Assembly: GCA_018261905.1 (NCBI GenBank)
Contig: JAGTRU010000001.1
Coordinates: 434,001 to 498,000 of the forward strand
From: Pseudomonadota bacterium
GTDB lineage: Bacteria; Pseudomonadota; Gammaproteobacteria; Burkholderiales; Rhodocyclaceae
Length of the DNA: 64,000 nucleotides
Direction of reading: 5' to 3'
The notes beneath the pieces are model-generated. The model was not told where the DNA came from and made no database searches. It saw only the letters and a program-made list of their open reading frames with translations. Made by a program: the position numbers and the translations under genes. Of this stretch, positions 16,543 through 26,179 are shown one piece after another (position 1 is the first letter of the stretch; the number at the start of each line of letters is the position of its first letter).

Positions 16543-16847
16543 ACTCTGGGTTGGCGGGCAAAATACTTGCCCCGTTCTTCAATGCAGTCGCTGTCGCCCA
16601 TTTCGTAATCGCGGCAGATGTCCGGCCGCCGTTCGTAGATGGTACAGCGCATGGTGTTGCGGTCGAGCGCCGCACACCAGCCATCGTCCAGTCGCCGCAT
16701 CACCCAGCCGCCCCAGCGGTTCTCGGTGGTGAACTGGGCCGGCACTTCGGCATCGCCGAACAGCATCACTTCTAGCTGGCAACAGCAGGCTTGGCAATTG
16801 CTGCAGGTGACGGCCGGCGTGGCGTCAATAGGATGGATTTCGCTCAT
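16539..16847 (-). CDS. YkgJ family cysteine-cluster protein
   Basis: 102 residues from ATG 16847 (MSEIHPIDATPAV). Cys spacing is typical of the YkgJ/UPF0153 group of putative Zn or Fe-S proteins: CSNCQACCCQLEV near the N-terminus, then CAALDRNTMRCTIYERRPDICRDY and a last Cys in GDSDCIEERGKYF. The family's activity is not established. It heads the minus-strand operon; the 205-base gap to the CheW-like gene (16848-17052) is the likely divergent promoter region. Confidence 0.8.
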   Translation of the reverse strand: MSEIHPIDATPAVTCSNCQACCCQLEVMLFGDAEVPAQFTTENRWGGWVMRRLDDGWCAALDRNTMRCTIYERRPDICRDYEMGDSDCIEERGKYFARQPRV

Positions 16848-17052
16848 AGGTCGGCATTGTCCCACGTCGGCGGGATGCTGGCGAACCGCGCCGCCGGCGA
16901 GCCGGCACCAGATCGGGGCACGGGACGGCCGGGATGCCTGAAATCGGTGCCTTAATCGCCGCCCAAACACGCTCACATCAAGGCGGGCGCCCTTTGCCGA
17001 TGGGCATGTCACTTGCTTCTAATGATTTATCGGCGGGTAGAGGGAGATCGGC

Positions 17053-19611
17053 GTGGCAAAATACAAGGGAATCGAGGTCAAGGACAGCGTGCGCCAGTTG
17101 CTGCCGCACATGCCGTTGATCGAGGAATACCGCGAAATGCTGCAGTCGCTGCAAGCGGTCTGGGACAATCTCAACCTGCTCGGCCAGATGTCGGGCACAA
17201 CGGCGGAAATCGGCCAGACCCGGGAAGCCTTTGCCAGCCTGACCGGCGAATTGTTGAACAATCTGGCCGAACAGACCCTGGCCAAGCGCGAACAGGAAAT
17301 GAAAGCCAAGTCGCAGGTGGTGATCGACATCCTGATCCGCAACCTGTTCGAGCGCACGGCCGATATCGGCTTTCTCACCACCGACGATGCCATCCGCCAG
17401 TTTGCCGCCCAGCCGGGCGATGCCGGGGAACTGCAACAACGCTTCCAGGAATATGTCCGCAAGTATTCGGTGTACGAAGACGTTGTGCTGCTCGACCGCC
17501 ACGGCAGCATCCTGGCTCGCCTGGCACCGGACGAACGGGTGCTTGCCATCCATGATCGCTGGGTACACGAAGCGCTCAGCACGTCGGCAGCCTATGTCGA
17601 AGCCTATGGTCATTCCGGCCTCTTTCCGGAGCAGCCGCGCTCGCTGATCTACGCTTACCGGGTGGCCGCCCAGGGCGAGACACTGGGCGTGCTGGCCCTG
17701 TGTTTCCGCTTCGCCGACGAGATGACACGGATTTTCCGTGGCCTGGCGCAAGCCGACGATCCCGGCGTCATGGTCCTGCTCGATGCCGGCGGCCATGTCA
17801 TTGCCAGCAGCGATCCCTGGCAGATCCCGGCCGGTGCCGAATTGCTGGTCGAATCCGGGCGCCTGCAACGTCTGCGTTTCGCCGGCCGCAGCTATCTGGC
17901 TTTCGCCAGCGACACCAAGGGCTACCAGGGCTATTTCGGGGCTGACTGGCGAGGTCTGGTGATGATGCCGGTCGATCTGGCTTTCGACATTCACGACGAC
18001 GAGCAACTGGCGGCTATCGAGCCCGCCCTGCTCGCCTCGGTGATGGCCGGCGGCCGGGCCTTTTCCGAAACCCTGCGGGCCATTCCCCAGCAGGCCGCAG
18101 CCATCCAGCGCGACCTCAGCCGGGCGGTATGGAACGGCACGGTGCGGCAAGGGGTTTCCTCGGCGGCGATCAACAGTTCGTTCGCCAAGATCCTGTTATG
18201 GGAAATCAGCCGCATCGGCATGAGCATGCGCGAGGTTTTCTCCCGCTCGATCGGTAATCTGCAGGCTACCGTGCTCTCCTCGCTGCTCGCCGACAGCCAG
18301 TTCTTCGCCGCCCTGGCCATCGACATCATGGACCGCAATCTTTACGAGCGGGCCAACGACTGCCGCTGGTGGGCGCTCGACGCGACCATCCGCCGCCTGC
18401 TCGCCGAGAGCGGCAACAAGGGGCAACAGCAAGGTCTGGAGAAGGTGATCGGCTATATCAACAGCCTCTATACCGTCTACGACAACATCCTGCTCTTCGA
18501 TACCAGCGGCCAGGTGATGGCCGTGGCCAATCCGCATTACGCCGGCCTGGTCGGCAAAGCGCTCGGCGAACCCTGGGTTGAAACCTGCCTGGGGCTGAGC
18601 GACAGCCAGTCCTACACGGTTTCGTCGTTCGTCCGCAGCCCGCTCTATGCGTCGCGACCGACCTACATCTACCTGGCCGCCCTGCGCGCCCCGGACGAGA
18701 CGCGGGTGATCGGCGGCATCGCCATCGTCTTCGACAGCGAACCGCAATTTGCCGCCATGCTCTACGACTCGCTGCCGCGCCAAGCTTCCGGCGAGCCGGT
18801 GGCGGGCAGCTACGCGGTGTTTATCGATGACGAAGCGAAGATCATCGCTTCCAGCGATGCCGCCTATCGCATCGGCCAAACGCTGGAACTGCCGCCCGAA
18901 CTACTGCACCCACCGGCCGGCGGCGGTTCCCAACTGCTTGCCGTGGATGGCCAGGTGATGGCGGTCGGCGCCCGCTCCTCGGCCGGCTATCGCGAATACA
19001 AGGGGGCCGGGGATAGTTATCGCAACGCCGTCACGGCACTGGTTTTCATCCCGCTCGGCAGCTACGACCCGCAAGCCCGTATCGAGCAAGGGGCCGGCGA
19101 TGTCGCCGCGCGGCGGGCCAGCCAGGCGGCCGACGTCGCTGTCTGCGAAATCGCCACCTTCTATCTCGGCGCCCACTGGCTCGGGCTCCCGGTCAGCGCC
19201 GTGCGTGAGGCCATCGAACTGAGCGGGGCGGCCTGCCTGGCCAATGCGCCGAAACAGGTCTACGGCGCCCTGCTCTACCAGAACGAAAGCTTGCCGATCT
19301 ACAACCTGCACGCCGCGCTCGGCCTGGAAACGCCCGCCGCAGCCTCCGGCATCCGCCAGCAGGTGGTGGTCGTACATGGCGACAACGGGGCCAATTTCGG
19401 CATCCTGGTCGATCGTCTGGGCGAAATCATGGAAGCCCCGCTCAGCGACATCGAGAATTTATCGAATATCTATGTCGGCATTGCCTCGGTGCTCGCTTCG
19501 GTGGTCAAGACGCCGGCCGGCGATGGCGCACCGATGCTGGTCCTGCTCTCGGTGGCAAGCATGAGCGAACAACTGCGCGGCAAAAATGTGGAGTCCGAAC
19601 AGGCGGCCTGA
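17053..19611 (+). CDS. Large soluble double-Cache / CheW-like fusion protein
   Basis: 852 residues from GTG 17053, preceded by AGGGAGA at 17041-17047. Two homologous modules are visible: RNLFERTADIGF (about 96) with YSVYEDVVLLDRHGSIL (about 137), and RNLYERANDCRWW (about 426) with LYTVYDNILLFDTSGQV (about 471). Each resembles a Cache-type sensor. The last about 150 residues, from ADVAVCEIATFYLG to SVASMSEQL, read as a CheW-like domain, which would dock to CheA or chemoreceptors. I find no transmembrane helix, unlike ordinary Cache receptors, so it may sense a cytoplasmic ligand. No che genes lie nearby. Domain calls are by eye. Confidence 0.7.
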   Translation: MAKYKGIEVKDSVRQLLPHMPLIEEYREMLQSLQAVWDNLNLLGQMSGTTAEIGQTREAFASLTGELLNNLAEQTLAKREQEMKAKSQVVIDILIRNLFERTADIGFLTTDDAIRQFAAQPGDAGELQQRFQEYVRKYSVYEDVVLLDRHGSILARLAPDERVLAIHDRWVHEALSTSAAYVEAYGHSGLFPEQPRSLIYAYRVAAQGETLGVLALCFRFADEMTRIFRGLAQADDPGVMVLLDAGGHVIASSDPWQIPAGAELLVESGRLQRLRFAGRSYLAFASDTKGYQGYFGADWRGLVMMPVDLAFDIHDDEQLAAIEPALLASVMAGGRAFSETLRAIPQQAAAIQRDLSRAVWNGTVRQGVSSAAINSSFAKILLWEISRIGMSMREVFSRSIGNLQATVLSSLLADSQFFAALAIDIMDRNLYERANDCRWWALDATIRRLLAESGNKGQQQGLEKVIGYINSLYTVYDNILLFDTSGQVMAVANPHYAGLVGKALGEPWVETCLGLSDSQSYTVSSFVRSPLYASRPTYIYLAALRAPDETRVIGGIAIVFDSEPQFAAMLYDSLPRQASGEPVAGSYAVFIDDEAKIIASSDAAYRIGQTLELPPELLHPPAGGGSQLLAVDGQVMAVGARSSAGYREYKGAGDSYRNAVTALVFIPLGSYDPQARIEQGAGDVAARRASQAADVAVCEIATFYLGAHWLGLPVSAVREAIELSGAACLANAPKQVYGALLYQNESLPIYNLHAALGLETPAAASGIRQQVVVVHGDNGANFGILVDRLGEIMEAPLSDIENLSNIYVGIASVLASVVKTPAGDGAPMLVLLSVASMSEQLRGKNVESEQAA

Positions 19612-19614
19612 AAA

Positions 19615-20010
19615 TCAGTGCAGATCGACGGCGTGCTGCTTCAAGGCCGCCAACGGAACGATTTCGAGGGCCGCCTGGTTGGTCGAATTGAGTGCCACCA
19701 GCGGCGCCTGGCCGGCCTGATAGGCCTGCAGCCAGCGGGCGGCACACAGGCACCAGCGCTGGCCGGGCAGCAGGCCGGGGAAATCGAATTCCGGCCGCGG
19801 CGTCGATAAGTCGTTGCCGCTGGCTTTGGAGAAGGCGAGGAATTCGGCGGTCAGCACGATGCAAATGGTGTGGCTACCCAGATCGTCCTCGGCGGTATTG
19901 CAGCACCCGTCGCGGAAAAAACCGGTGACCGGTCGCTCGCTGCAGGGCAGCAAAGGACCGCCCAGAACATTCAGCTGGCTACCCCGACCGGGAAAATCAC
20001 GGGTTTTCAT
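19615..20010 (-). CDS. DUF2237 family protein
   Basis: 131 residues closely fitting the DUF2237 signature: NVLGGPLLPCS, PVTGFFRDGCCNTAEDD, HTICIVLTAEFLAFSKASGNDLSTP, FPGLLPGQRWCLCAARW. Conserved Cys residues suggest metal binding or redox work, but the function is unknown. It follows iscX after 9 bases on the same strand and may be the last gene of the isc transcript. Confidence 0.85.
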   Translation of the reverse strand: MKTRDFPGRGSQLNVLGGPLLPCSERPVTGFFRDGCCNTAEDDLGSHTICIVLTAEFLAFSKASGNDLSTPRPEFDFPGLLPGQRWCLCAARWLQAYQAGQAPLVALNSTNQAALEIVPLAALKQHAVDLH

Positions 20011-20019
20011 GTCCGCGGC

Positions 20020-20214
20020 TCAGGCGACTTCGTCGATCCAGGCCTGCTGGATGGCTTCGAGGACTTTCTCGCCGCAATGCTTGGGATCGTCGTCGAAATC
20101 TGGCAGGGCCATCACCCAGTTGCGCAGATCGACAAAATTGAGCGTCAGCGGGTCGACGGCGGGATGGACGTCGCTCAGTTCAATGGCGATATCGTTGATG
20201 TCGGTCCATTTCAT
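20020..20214 (-). CDS. iscX: IscX, Fe-S assembly accessory protein
   Basis: 64 residues from ATG 20214 ([18 protein letters not shown]). IscX is a small acidic Fe-binding protein that binds IscS and modulates Fe-S assembly. The family pattern DLRNWVMALPDFDDDP is clear. The start overlaps the fdx stop by 4 bases. Confidence 0.93.
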   Translation of the reverse strand: MKWTDINDIAIELSDVHPAVDPLTLNFVDLRNWVMALPDFDDDPKHCGEKVLEAIQQAWIDEVA

Positions 20215-20555
20215 TTGCGATGCCCCTCCTTGGCCATGTTGATGCTGTATTTCGGAATCTCGACGACCAGCGGCGTCTTGCCGACGATGGCCTGACAACC
20301 GAGGCGGGAATTGGGCTCGAGACCCCAGGCCTTGTCGAGCAGGTCTTCCTCTTCGTCTTCGGCCGGGGTCAGCGTGTTGAAGCCTTCGCGGACGATGACG
20401 TGGCAGGTCGTGCAGGCGCAGGACATTTCGCAGGCATGGTCGAGTTCGACGCCGTTATCGAGCAGGTTTTGGCAGATCGATTTGCCCTCTTCCGCCTCGA
20501 TGACGGCACCATCCGGACAATTCTCGACATGCGGCAGGACGATCAGTTGCGTCAT
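20211..20555 (-). CDS. fdx: ISC-type [2Fe-2S] ferredoxin
   Basis: 114 residues, adrenodoxin-like ferredoxin that supplies electrons to the IscS/IscU machine. The cluster Cys pattern is [10 protein letters not shown] followed by a distant Cys in RLGCQAI. An acidic stretch ([15 protein letters not shown]) forms the partner-binding helix. It overlaps hscA and iscX by 4 bases on either side. Confidence 0.95.
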   Translation of the reverse strand: MTQLIVLPHVENCPDGAVIEAEEGKSICQNLLDNGVELDHACEMSCACTTCHVIVREGFNTLTPAEDEEEDLLDKAWGLEPNSRLGCQAIVGKTPLVVEIPKYSINMAKEGHRK

Positions 20556-22432
20556 GCCTGTTCTCCCATTTTGATGTCATCGACCTTGCGGCCGGACAAC
20601 ACTTTCTTGATGCTCTGGTCCATACGACGGTGGGCGAATTCCTGCGTTTCGAAACCAAGGTCGTCCATGGCGATATTGATCAGGCGGCGATTGTCGCCGC
20701 TCATGCTGGCCTGCAGCTTGGCGATGGTGGCGAGGATTTTCGCGGTTTCGGCGGCATTGAGCAGATGCGCATCTTCCTTCATCGCCGCTTCGGTCGCCTC
20801 GATCATGCGCTGGGCTTCGACCTGGGCTTCCTTGAGGGCGCGGCTGATCGCGTCGTCCTTGGCGTGCTCCATCGAATCCCTGAGCATGCCGGCAACTTCG
20901 TCGTCGGACAGACCGTAGGACGGCTTCACCGCCACACTGGCTTCGACGCCGGTGGTCTGTTCGCGCGCCGAGACCGACAGCAAGCCGTCGGCGTCAACCT
21001 GGAAGGTGACGCGAATGCGCGCCGCCCCGGCCACCATCGGCGGAATGCCGCGCAGCTCGAAACGGGCCAGCGAACGGCAATCGGCAACCAGCTCGCGCTC
21101 GCCCTGGACAACGTGGATGGCCATCGCCGTCTGGCCGTCCTTGAAGGTGGTGAATTCCTGGGCGCGCGCCGTCGGGATGGTCGAATTGCGCGGGATGACC
21201 TTCTCGGTCAGGCCGCCCATGGTTTCAAGGCCGAGCGACAGTGGCGTGACGTCGAGCAACAGCCAGTCGTCGCCGCCGGTCTTGTTGCCGACCAGCAGGT
21301 TGGCCTGGGTGGCGGCGCCGAGCGCGACGACCTTGTCCGGATCGAGATTGGTTAGCGGTTCCTGGCGGAAAAAGTCGCCGACCGCTTTCTGCACCTGCGG
21401 CATGCGGGTCGAGCCGCCGACCATGACCACGCCCTTGATATCCTCGGGGCGCAGACCGGCATCGCGCAGGGCCTTCTTGACCGGCTGCATGGTTTTCGAA
21501 ATCAGCGTCTGGGCGATTTCGGCAAAGGTCGCCACGTCGAGCTTGATGTCGACCATCTCGCCGGAGGTCAGGCGCACGACGATCTGCGCTTCGGCGTTCT
21601 TGCTCAGGTATTCCTTGGCCTCGCGGCAACGCATCATGAGCAGGCGGGCATCTTCCGGCGACAGCGGCTGCAGTTTGGCCTGTTCGATGGCCCAGCAGAA
21701 GATGCGGTGGTCGAAATCGTCGCCGCCGAGCGCCGAGTCGCCGCCGGTGGACATCACCTCGAAAACCCCCTTGGTCAGCTTCAGGATGGAGATATCGAAG
21801 GTGCCGCCGCCCAGGTCATAGACCGCATAGACGCCCTCCGCCCCGTTATCCAGCCCGTAGGCGATGGCGGCGGCGGTCGGTTCGTTGAGCAGACGGAGGA
21901 CATTGAGGCCGGCCAGCTTGGCGGCATCCTTGGTGGCCTGGCGCTGCGCATCGTCGAAATAGGCCGGCACGGTGATCACGGCGCCGACCAGTTCGCCGGC
22001 CAGGGCAGTTTCCGCCCGCTGCTTCAGGCTTTTAAGGATTTCGGCCGAGACTTCGACCGGGCTCTTGATGCCGGCGATGGTTTTGACCTTGACCATGCCC
22101 GGCGCTTCGATGAAGTCGTAGGGCATCGATTCGACATGCGAAATATCCTTCAGCCCCCGCCCCATGAAACGCTTCACCGAGACGATGGTATTGCGCGGAT
22201 CGATCGCCTGCCGGGTCTGCGCGTCGTAGCCGACTTCGCTGCAGTTGTCGGCGTGGTAACGGACAACAGAAGGCAACAGGGAACGGCCCTGCTCGTCGTT
22301 CAGGCAGACGGCAATCCCGCTACGCACGGTGGCGACCAGCGAATTGGTGGTACCGAGGTCGATACCGATGGCGAGTTTGTGCTCATGGGGGGCAGCCGAC
22401 TCGCCGGGCTCGGCAATTTGAAACAGGGCCAT
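20552..22432 (-). CDS. hscA: Fe-S protein assembly chaperone HscA
   Basis: 626 residues, Hsp70 of the ISC system that releases the cluster from IscU. The ATPase part starts with [16 protein letters not shown] and has [12 protein letters not shown] and [14 protein letters not shown]. The substrate domain begins around [17 protein letters not shown]. It is 3 bases after hscB and overlaps fdx by 4 bases. Its target motif LPPVK is present in the IscU encoded here. Confidence 0.96.
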   Translation of the reverse strand: MALFQIAEPGESAAPHEHKLAIGIDLGTTNSLVATVRSGIAVCLNDEQGRSLLPSVVRYHADNCSEVGYDAQTRQAIDPRNTIVSVKRFMGRGLKDISHVESMPYDFIEAPGMVKVKTIAGIKSPVEVSAEILKSLKQRAETALAGELVGAVITVPAYFDDAQRQATKDAAKLAGLNVLRLLNEPTAAAIAYGLDNGAEGVYAVYDLGGGTFDISILKLTKGVFEVMSTGGDSALGGDDFDHRIFCWAIEQAKLQPLSPEDARLLMMRCREAKEYLSKNAEAQIVVRLTSGEMVDIKLDVATFAEIAQTLISKTMQPVKKALRDAGLRPEDIKGVVMVGGSTRMPQVQKAVGDFFRQEPLTNLDPDKVVALGAATQANLLVGNKTGGDDWLLLDVTPLSLGLETMGGLTEKVIPRNSTIPTARAQEFTTFKDGQTAMAIHVVQGERELVADCRSLARFELRGIPPMVAGAARIRVTFQVDADGLLSVSAREQTTGVEASVAVKPSYGLSDDEVAGMLRDSMEHAKDDAISRALKEAQVEAQRMIEATEAAMKEDAHLLNAAETAKILATIAKLQASMSGDNRRLINIAMDDLGFETQEFAHRRMDQSIKKVLSGRKVDDIKMGEQA

Positions 22433-22435
22433 TTT

Positions 22436-22960
22436 TTATTCTTCCAGCGACGCCAGGGCGTCGTCGATTTCGTAGAGAAGTTTTTCCAGGAACATCAGGC
22501 GGCGCACGCGATCCGTCGCCAGCTCATGATCGCCTTGCGCCAGCAGCTCGCCCAGCTCTTCGTAACGGGTGTTGAGGTCGGCGCGCAAGCGATTGTGCAG
22601 ATGTTCCAGCTCGTGGTGATCGCCGCCGCTGCGTGCATCCATCACCGCCTCGCGCCATTCCATCTGTTCCATCAGGAAATCCACCGGCATGGCGGTATTG
22701 TTTTCCGCCTGGATATCGTGACCGGCCAGATTGAGCAGGTACTTGGCCCGCTCCAACGGCTTTTTCAGCGTCTGGTAGGCTTCGTTGGCGTGCGTCGCCC
22801 ATTGCATCGACAAGCGTCGTTCGGCATCGCCGGCATTGACGAAGCGATCCGGGTGGACCTGCGCCTGGATGTCGCGATAGCGGGAATCGAGATCGGACAG
22901 ATCAAGCCGGAATTCCCGACTCAGTCCGAACAAGGTGAAATGGTCGGCGCGCAGGTCCAT
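22436..22960 (-). CDS. hscB: J-domain co-chaperone HscB
   Basis: 174 residues from ATG 22960 ([17 protein letters not shown]), which overlaps the iscA stop by one base. The N-terminal J domain carries the HPD signature in VHPDRFVNAGDAER, and the C-terminal helical domain delivers IscU to HscA. An in-frame start 30 bases upstream exists but would run into iscA and is not family-like. Confidence 0.94.
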   Translation of the reverse strand: MDLRADHFTLFGLSREFRLDLSDLDSRYRDIQAQVHPDRFVNAGDAERRLSMQWATHANEAYQTLKKPLERAKYLLNLAGHDIQAENNTAMPVDFLMEQMEWREAVMDARSGGDHHELEHLHNRLRADLNTRYEELGELLAQGDHELATDRVRRLMFLEKLLYEIDDALASLEE

Positions 22961-23283
22961 CAGACGGTAAACGATTCGCCGCAGCCGCACTGGTCTTTGA
23001 CGTTCGGGTTATTGAACTTGAAACCTTCGTTCAGACCTTCGCGGGCAAAATCCAGCTCCATTCCGTCGAGATAGGGAACGCTCTTGGCGTCGACAAAAAC
23101 CTTGACGCCATTGCTTTCGAACATCAGATCCTCGGGATCCACTTCATCGACGAATTCGAGCTTGTAGGCCATGCCGGAACAACCGCTGGTCCGCACGCCG
23201 AGGCGCAAGCCAATGCCCTTGCCGCGTTTGGTCAGGTAATTGGCAACGTGTTTCGCCGCCTTATCGGTCAAGGTAACAGCCAT
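22960..23283 (-). CDS. iscA: A-type Fe-S carrier IscA
   Basis: 107 residues. The three cluster Cys are in [13 protein letters not shown] and the C-terminal CGCGESF. It carries Fe-S clusters from IscU to target proteins. Two bases separate it from iscU. Confidence 0.95.
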   Translation of the reverse strand: MAVTLTDKAAKHVANYLTKRGKGIGLRLGVRTSGCSGMAYKLEFVDEVDPEDLMFESNGVKVFVDAKSVPYLDGMELDFAREGLNEGFKFNNPNVKDQCGCGESFTV

Positions 23284-23285
23284 GC

Positions 23286-23669
23286 TTATTCTCCGTGCTT
23301 CTTCTTGTAATCGGCCACGGCTGCCTTGATGGCATCCTCGGCCAGAATCGAACAGTGGATTTTAACCGGCGGCAGGGCCAGTTCTTCGGCAATATCGGTA
23401 TTTTTGATGGCCAGCGCCTGATCGACCGTCTTGCCCTTGACCCATTCGGTAACCAGCGACGACGAGGCAATCGCCGAGCCGCAGCCGTAGGTCTTGAACT
23501 TGGCGTCTTCGATGACGCCGGATTTATTGACCTTGATCTGCAATTTCATGACGTCGCCGCAGGCCGGCGCGCCAACCATGCCGGTCCCGACGCCATCGTC
23601 TTCCTTGCCGAAGGAACCGACGTTGCGGGGATTTTCGTAGTGATCGATAACTTTGATGCTGTAGCTCAT
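23286..23669 (-). CDS. iscU: Fe-S scaffold protein IscU
   Basis: 127 residues. Cluster ligands are Cys in GAPACGDV with its neighbouring Asp, Cys in [12 protein letters not shown], and Cys in [10 protein letters not shown]. The HscA recognition motif LPPVK lies just before the third Cys. A 109-base gap with short repeats separates it from iscS, wider than the other gaps in the operon. Confidence 0.96.
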   Translation of the reverse strand: MSYSIKVIDHYENPRNVGSFGKEDDGVGTGMVGAPACGDVMKLQIKVNKSGVIEDAKFKTYGCGSAIASSSLVTEWVKGKTVDQALAIKNTDIAEELALPPVKIHCSILAEDAIKAAVADYKKKHGE

Positions 23670-23686
23670 TTGAAGCTCCTAAAAAC

Positions 23687-23778
23687 AGTTGTTAGTCGGG
23701 AGTCATTAATCCTTAGCGGATAGCGTCGGAACTGAAGAGATGCCTGCTAACAACTAAGTACTAATAACTAACAACTAA
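23687..23778. repeat. Short inverted and direct repeats between iscS and iscU
   Basis: AGTTGTTAG (23687-23695) is inverted as CTAACAACT at 23747-23755 and again within CTAACAACTAA at 23768-23778, just after the iscS stop region. The stretch is A/T-rich and noncoding. On the minus-strand mRNA it could fold between iscS and iscU. The inverted pair has a 51-base loop, so a strong hairpin is not assured. Confidence 0.45.
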
Positions 23779-24996
23779 TTAGTGCGCTGCCCACTGCACG
23801 GTGCTGAGGTCGACGCCATCCTTGTACATCTCCCACAACGGGGACAATTCGCGCAATTTGCCGACCTTCTTGTGCAGCAGATCGACGGCGTAGTCGATTT
23901 CCTCTTCCGTCGTGAAACGACCGATGGTGAAACGGATCGAGCTGTGCGCCAGCTCGTCGTCGCGACCGAGGGCACGCAGCACGTAGGACGGTTCCAGGCT
24001 GGCCGAGGTGCAGGCCGAGCCGGAGGAAACCGCCAGGTCCTTGATCGCCATGATCATCGACTCCCCTTCGACATAGGCAAAGCTGATGTTCAGATTGTGC
24101 GCCACGCGCTGCGTCAGGTCCCCATTAACGTAGGTCGCTTCGATTTCTTGCAAGCCCTTGAGCAGCTTGTCGCGCAGCTTGCCGATGCGGAGGTTTTCTT
24201 CGGCCATTTCGGCCTTCGCAATGCGGAAGGCTTCGCCCATGCCGACGATCTGGTGAGTGGCCAGCGTACCGGAGCGGAAACCGCGCTCGTGACCGCCGCC
24301 GTGCATCTGGGCTTCGAGACGGACACGCGGCTTGCGGCGCACGTAGAGGGCGCCGATGCCTTTCGGGCCATAGGTCTTGTGGGCCGAGAAGCTCATCAGA
24401 TCGACCTTCAGCTTGCTCAGATCGATATCGACCTTGCCGGTGGCCTGCGCCGCATCGACGTGGAAGAGAATGCCTTTTTCGCGACAAATTTCGCCCAGTT
24501 CGGCGATCGGCTGAATAACGCCGACTTCGTTATTGACGAACATCACGGAAACCAGCACGGTATCGGGCCGAATGGCGGCCTTGAAGACTTCGAGATCGAG
24601 CAGGCCGTCTTCCTTGACATCGAGATAGGTCGCCTCGAACCCCTGGCGCTCCATTTCGCGCACGGTGTCGAGCACGGCCTTGTGCTCGGTCTTCACCGTG
24701 ATGATGTGCTTGCCCTTGGTGCCGGCGTAGAAATTGGCGGCGCCCTTGATGGCGAGGTTATTGGACTCGGTGGCCCCGGAGGTCCAGACGATTTCCTTGG
24801 GGTCGGCATTGACCAGCGCCGCGACCTGCTCGCGGGCCTCTTCGACGGCGGCATCGGCGACCCAGCCGAAACTGTGCGAACGCGAAGCCGGATTGCCGAA
24901 ATGCTCGCAGAGATAGGGAATCATTTTGTCCGCGACGCGCCGGTCGACCGGCGTCGTTGCCGAGTAATCCAAGTAGATGGGAAGTTTCATCGTCAT
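23779..24996 (-). CDS. iscS: Cysteine desulfurase IscS
   Basis: 405 residues. This PLP enzyme turns cysteine into alanine and enzyme-bound persulfide for IscU. It has the PLP Lys in [12 protein letters not shown], the His in [10 protein letters not shown], and the catalytic Cys loop [13 protein letters not shown]. The C-terminal tail ([18 protein letters not shown]) that docks IscU is present. The start may be ATG 24996 or, two codons later, ATG 24990. Confidence 0.96.
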   Translation of the reverse strand: MTMKLPIYLDYSATTPVDRRVADKMIPYLCEHFGNPASRSHSFGWVADAAVEEAREQVAALVNADPKEIVWTSGATESNNLAIKGAANFYAGTKGKHIITVKTEHKAVLDTVREMERQGFEATYLDVKEDGLLDLEVFKAAIRPDTVLVSVMFVNNEVGVIQPIAELGEICREKGILFHVDAAQATGKVDIDLSKLKVDLMSFSAHKTYGPKGIGALYVRRKPRVRLEAQMHGGGHERGFRSGTLATHQIVGMGEAFRIAKAEMAEENLRIGKLRDKLLKGLQEIEATYVNGDLTQRVAHNLNISFAYVEGESMIMAIKDLAVSSGSACTSASLEPSYVLRALGRDDELAHSSIRFTIGRFTTEEEIDYAVDLLHKKVGKLRELSPLWEMYKDGVDLSTVQWAAH

Positions 24997-25014
24997 TCTC
25001 GCAAAGTCGGTTAT

Positions 25015-26172
25015 TCAAACGGCAACTGCCGTCAGTCCCTGCAGGCGTCCGACTGTAACCTGCAAGGCGTTAATAAACTGGTCGATCTCAAATTCGCTAT
25101 TGCCGGCCCCAAGGCTGACCCGCACCGCTCCACGAGCAATTTCCGGGCCGACGCCCATTGCCCGCAACACATGCGACGGCTCCGGATCGGCACTGGAACA
25201 GGCTGCACCGCTGGCGACGGCGAAACCTTCACGGTCCAGTTTGCCGACCAGGGTTTCGCCATCAATAGCGGGAAAGGCAAAATAGGTGGTATTCGGCAGG
25301 CGCTCCACCGCGCCCCCGAAAATGCGCGCCCCCAATGCCGTCAGCCCGGCTTCCAGCTGGGCCCGCATGGCCAGCAAACGGACCGGCACTTCGGCAACGC
25401 GTTGCGCCGCAAGTTCCGCCGCTGCACCAAAACCGACGATGGCCGACACATTTTCGGTACCTGAACGCAGACCGCGCTCATGGCCGCCACCGGCGATCAG
25501 CGGCAGCAACTCGACGCGTTTGTCGAGGACCAGCGCCGCCGCCCCTTGCGGGCCGTTGGCCTTGTGCGCCGACAAGGTCAGGGCATGCACACCGGCCGCA
25601 TTGAGGGCGCGAAAATCGAGCGGCAGCTTGCCGAAGGCCTGCACGGCATCGCTATGGAACCAGCCGCCGCCGACCTTGGCGGCACCGGCCAGCGCGGCGA
25701 TATCCTGGACGACCCCGGTTTCGTTGTTGGCGGTCATCAGTGAAATCAACTGCGGCTTGGCAAGCAACGCTTCAGCGTAAGCCGCCGGATCGACCACCCC
25801 GTTGCCATCCACCGCGACCTGCTGCACCTGCCAACCCTGGCGGGCCAGTTGGGCCGCCGGCTGGCGGACGCAGGGATGCTCGATGGCGCTGATCGCCAAC
25901 CGACCGGGCCGCACCGCGGCGGCGGCGCCCTTCAGGAAGAGATTGTTCGACTCGCTGCCGCCACTGGTAAAGACGATTTCCGTCGGGTGCGCATTGACCG
26001 CCGCCGCGACCTGCTGGCGTGCCGCATCGATCGCCCGCCGCGCCGCCCGCCCGTACTCATGGCGACTGGATGCGTTGCCGAACTGGCTTTCCAGCCAGGG
26101 CAGCATGGCCGCCAAGACCGCCGGAGCAAGCGGCGTCGTGGCGTTGTGGTCGAAATAGGCGGGCTGGAACAT
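25015..26172 (-). CDS. Second cysteine desulfurase, NifS-like, inside the isc operon
   Basis: 385 residues from ATG 26172 (MFQPAYFDHNATTPLAPAV). It shares the class I desulfurase features of IscS: PLP Lys in TLSAHKANGPQG and active-site Cys in ASGAACSSADPEPSH. It ends shortly after the equivalent of the final helix and lacks the IscU-docking tail seen in the adjacent IscS. The two proteins are clearly diverged, so this is not a recent duplication. It lies between iscR and iscS, 7 bases after iscR. It may serve another acceptor. Confidence 0.85.
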   Translation of the reverse strand: MFQPAYFDHNATTPLAPAVLAAMLPWLESQFGNASSRHEYGRAARRAIDAARQQVAAAVNAHPTEIVFTSGGSESNNLFLKGAAAAVRPGRLAISAIEHPCVRQPAAQLARQGWQVQQVAVDGNGVVDPAAYAEALLAKPQLISLMTANNETGVVQDIAALAGAAKVGGGWFHSDAVQAFGKLPLDFRALNAAGVHALTLSAHKANGPQGAAALVLDKRVELLPLIAGGGHERGLRSGTENVSAIVGFGAAAELAAQRVAEVPVRLLAMRAQLEAGLTALGARIFGGAVERLPNTTYFAFPAIDGETLVGKLDREGFAVASGAACSSADPEPSHVLRAMGVGPEIARGAVRVSLGAGNSEFEIDQFINALQVTVGRLQGLTAVAV

Positions 26173-26179
26173 GGCAGAC

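Noticed and set aside
23782..25464. 560-codon plus-strand frame spanning iscS and the NifS-like gene
   Set aside because: It crosses two well-defined genes on the other strand and has no domain content.
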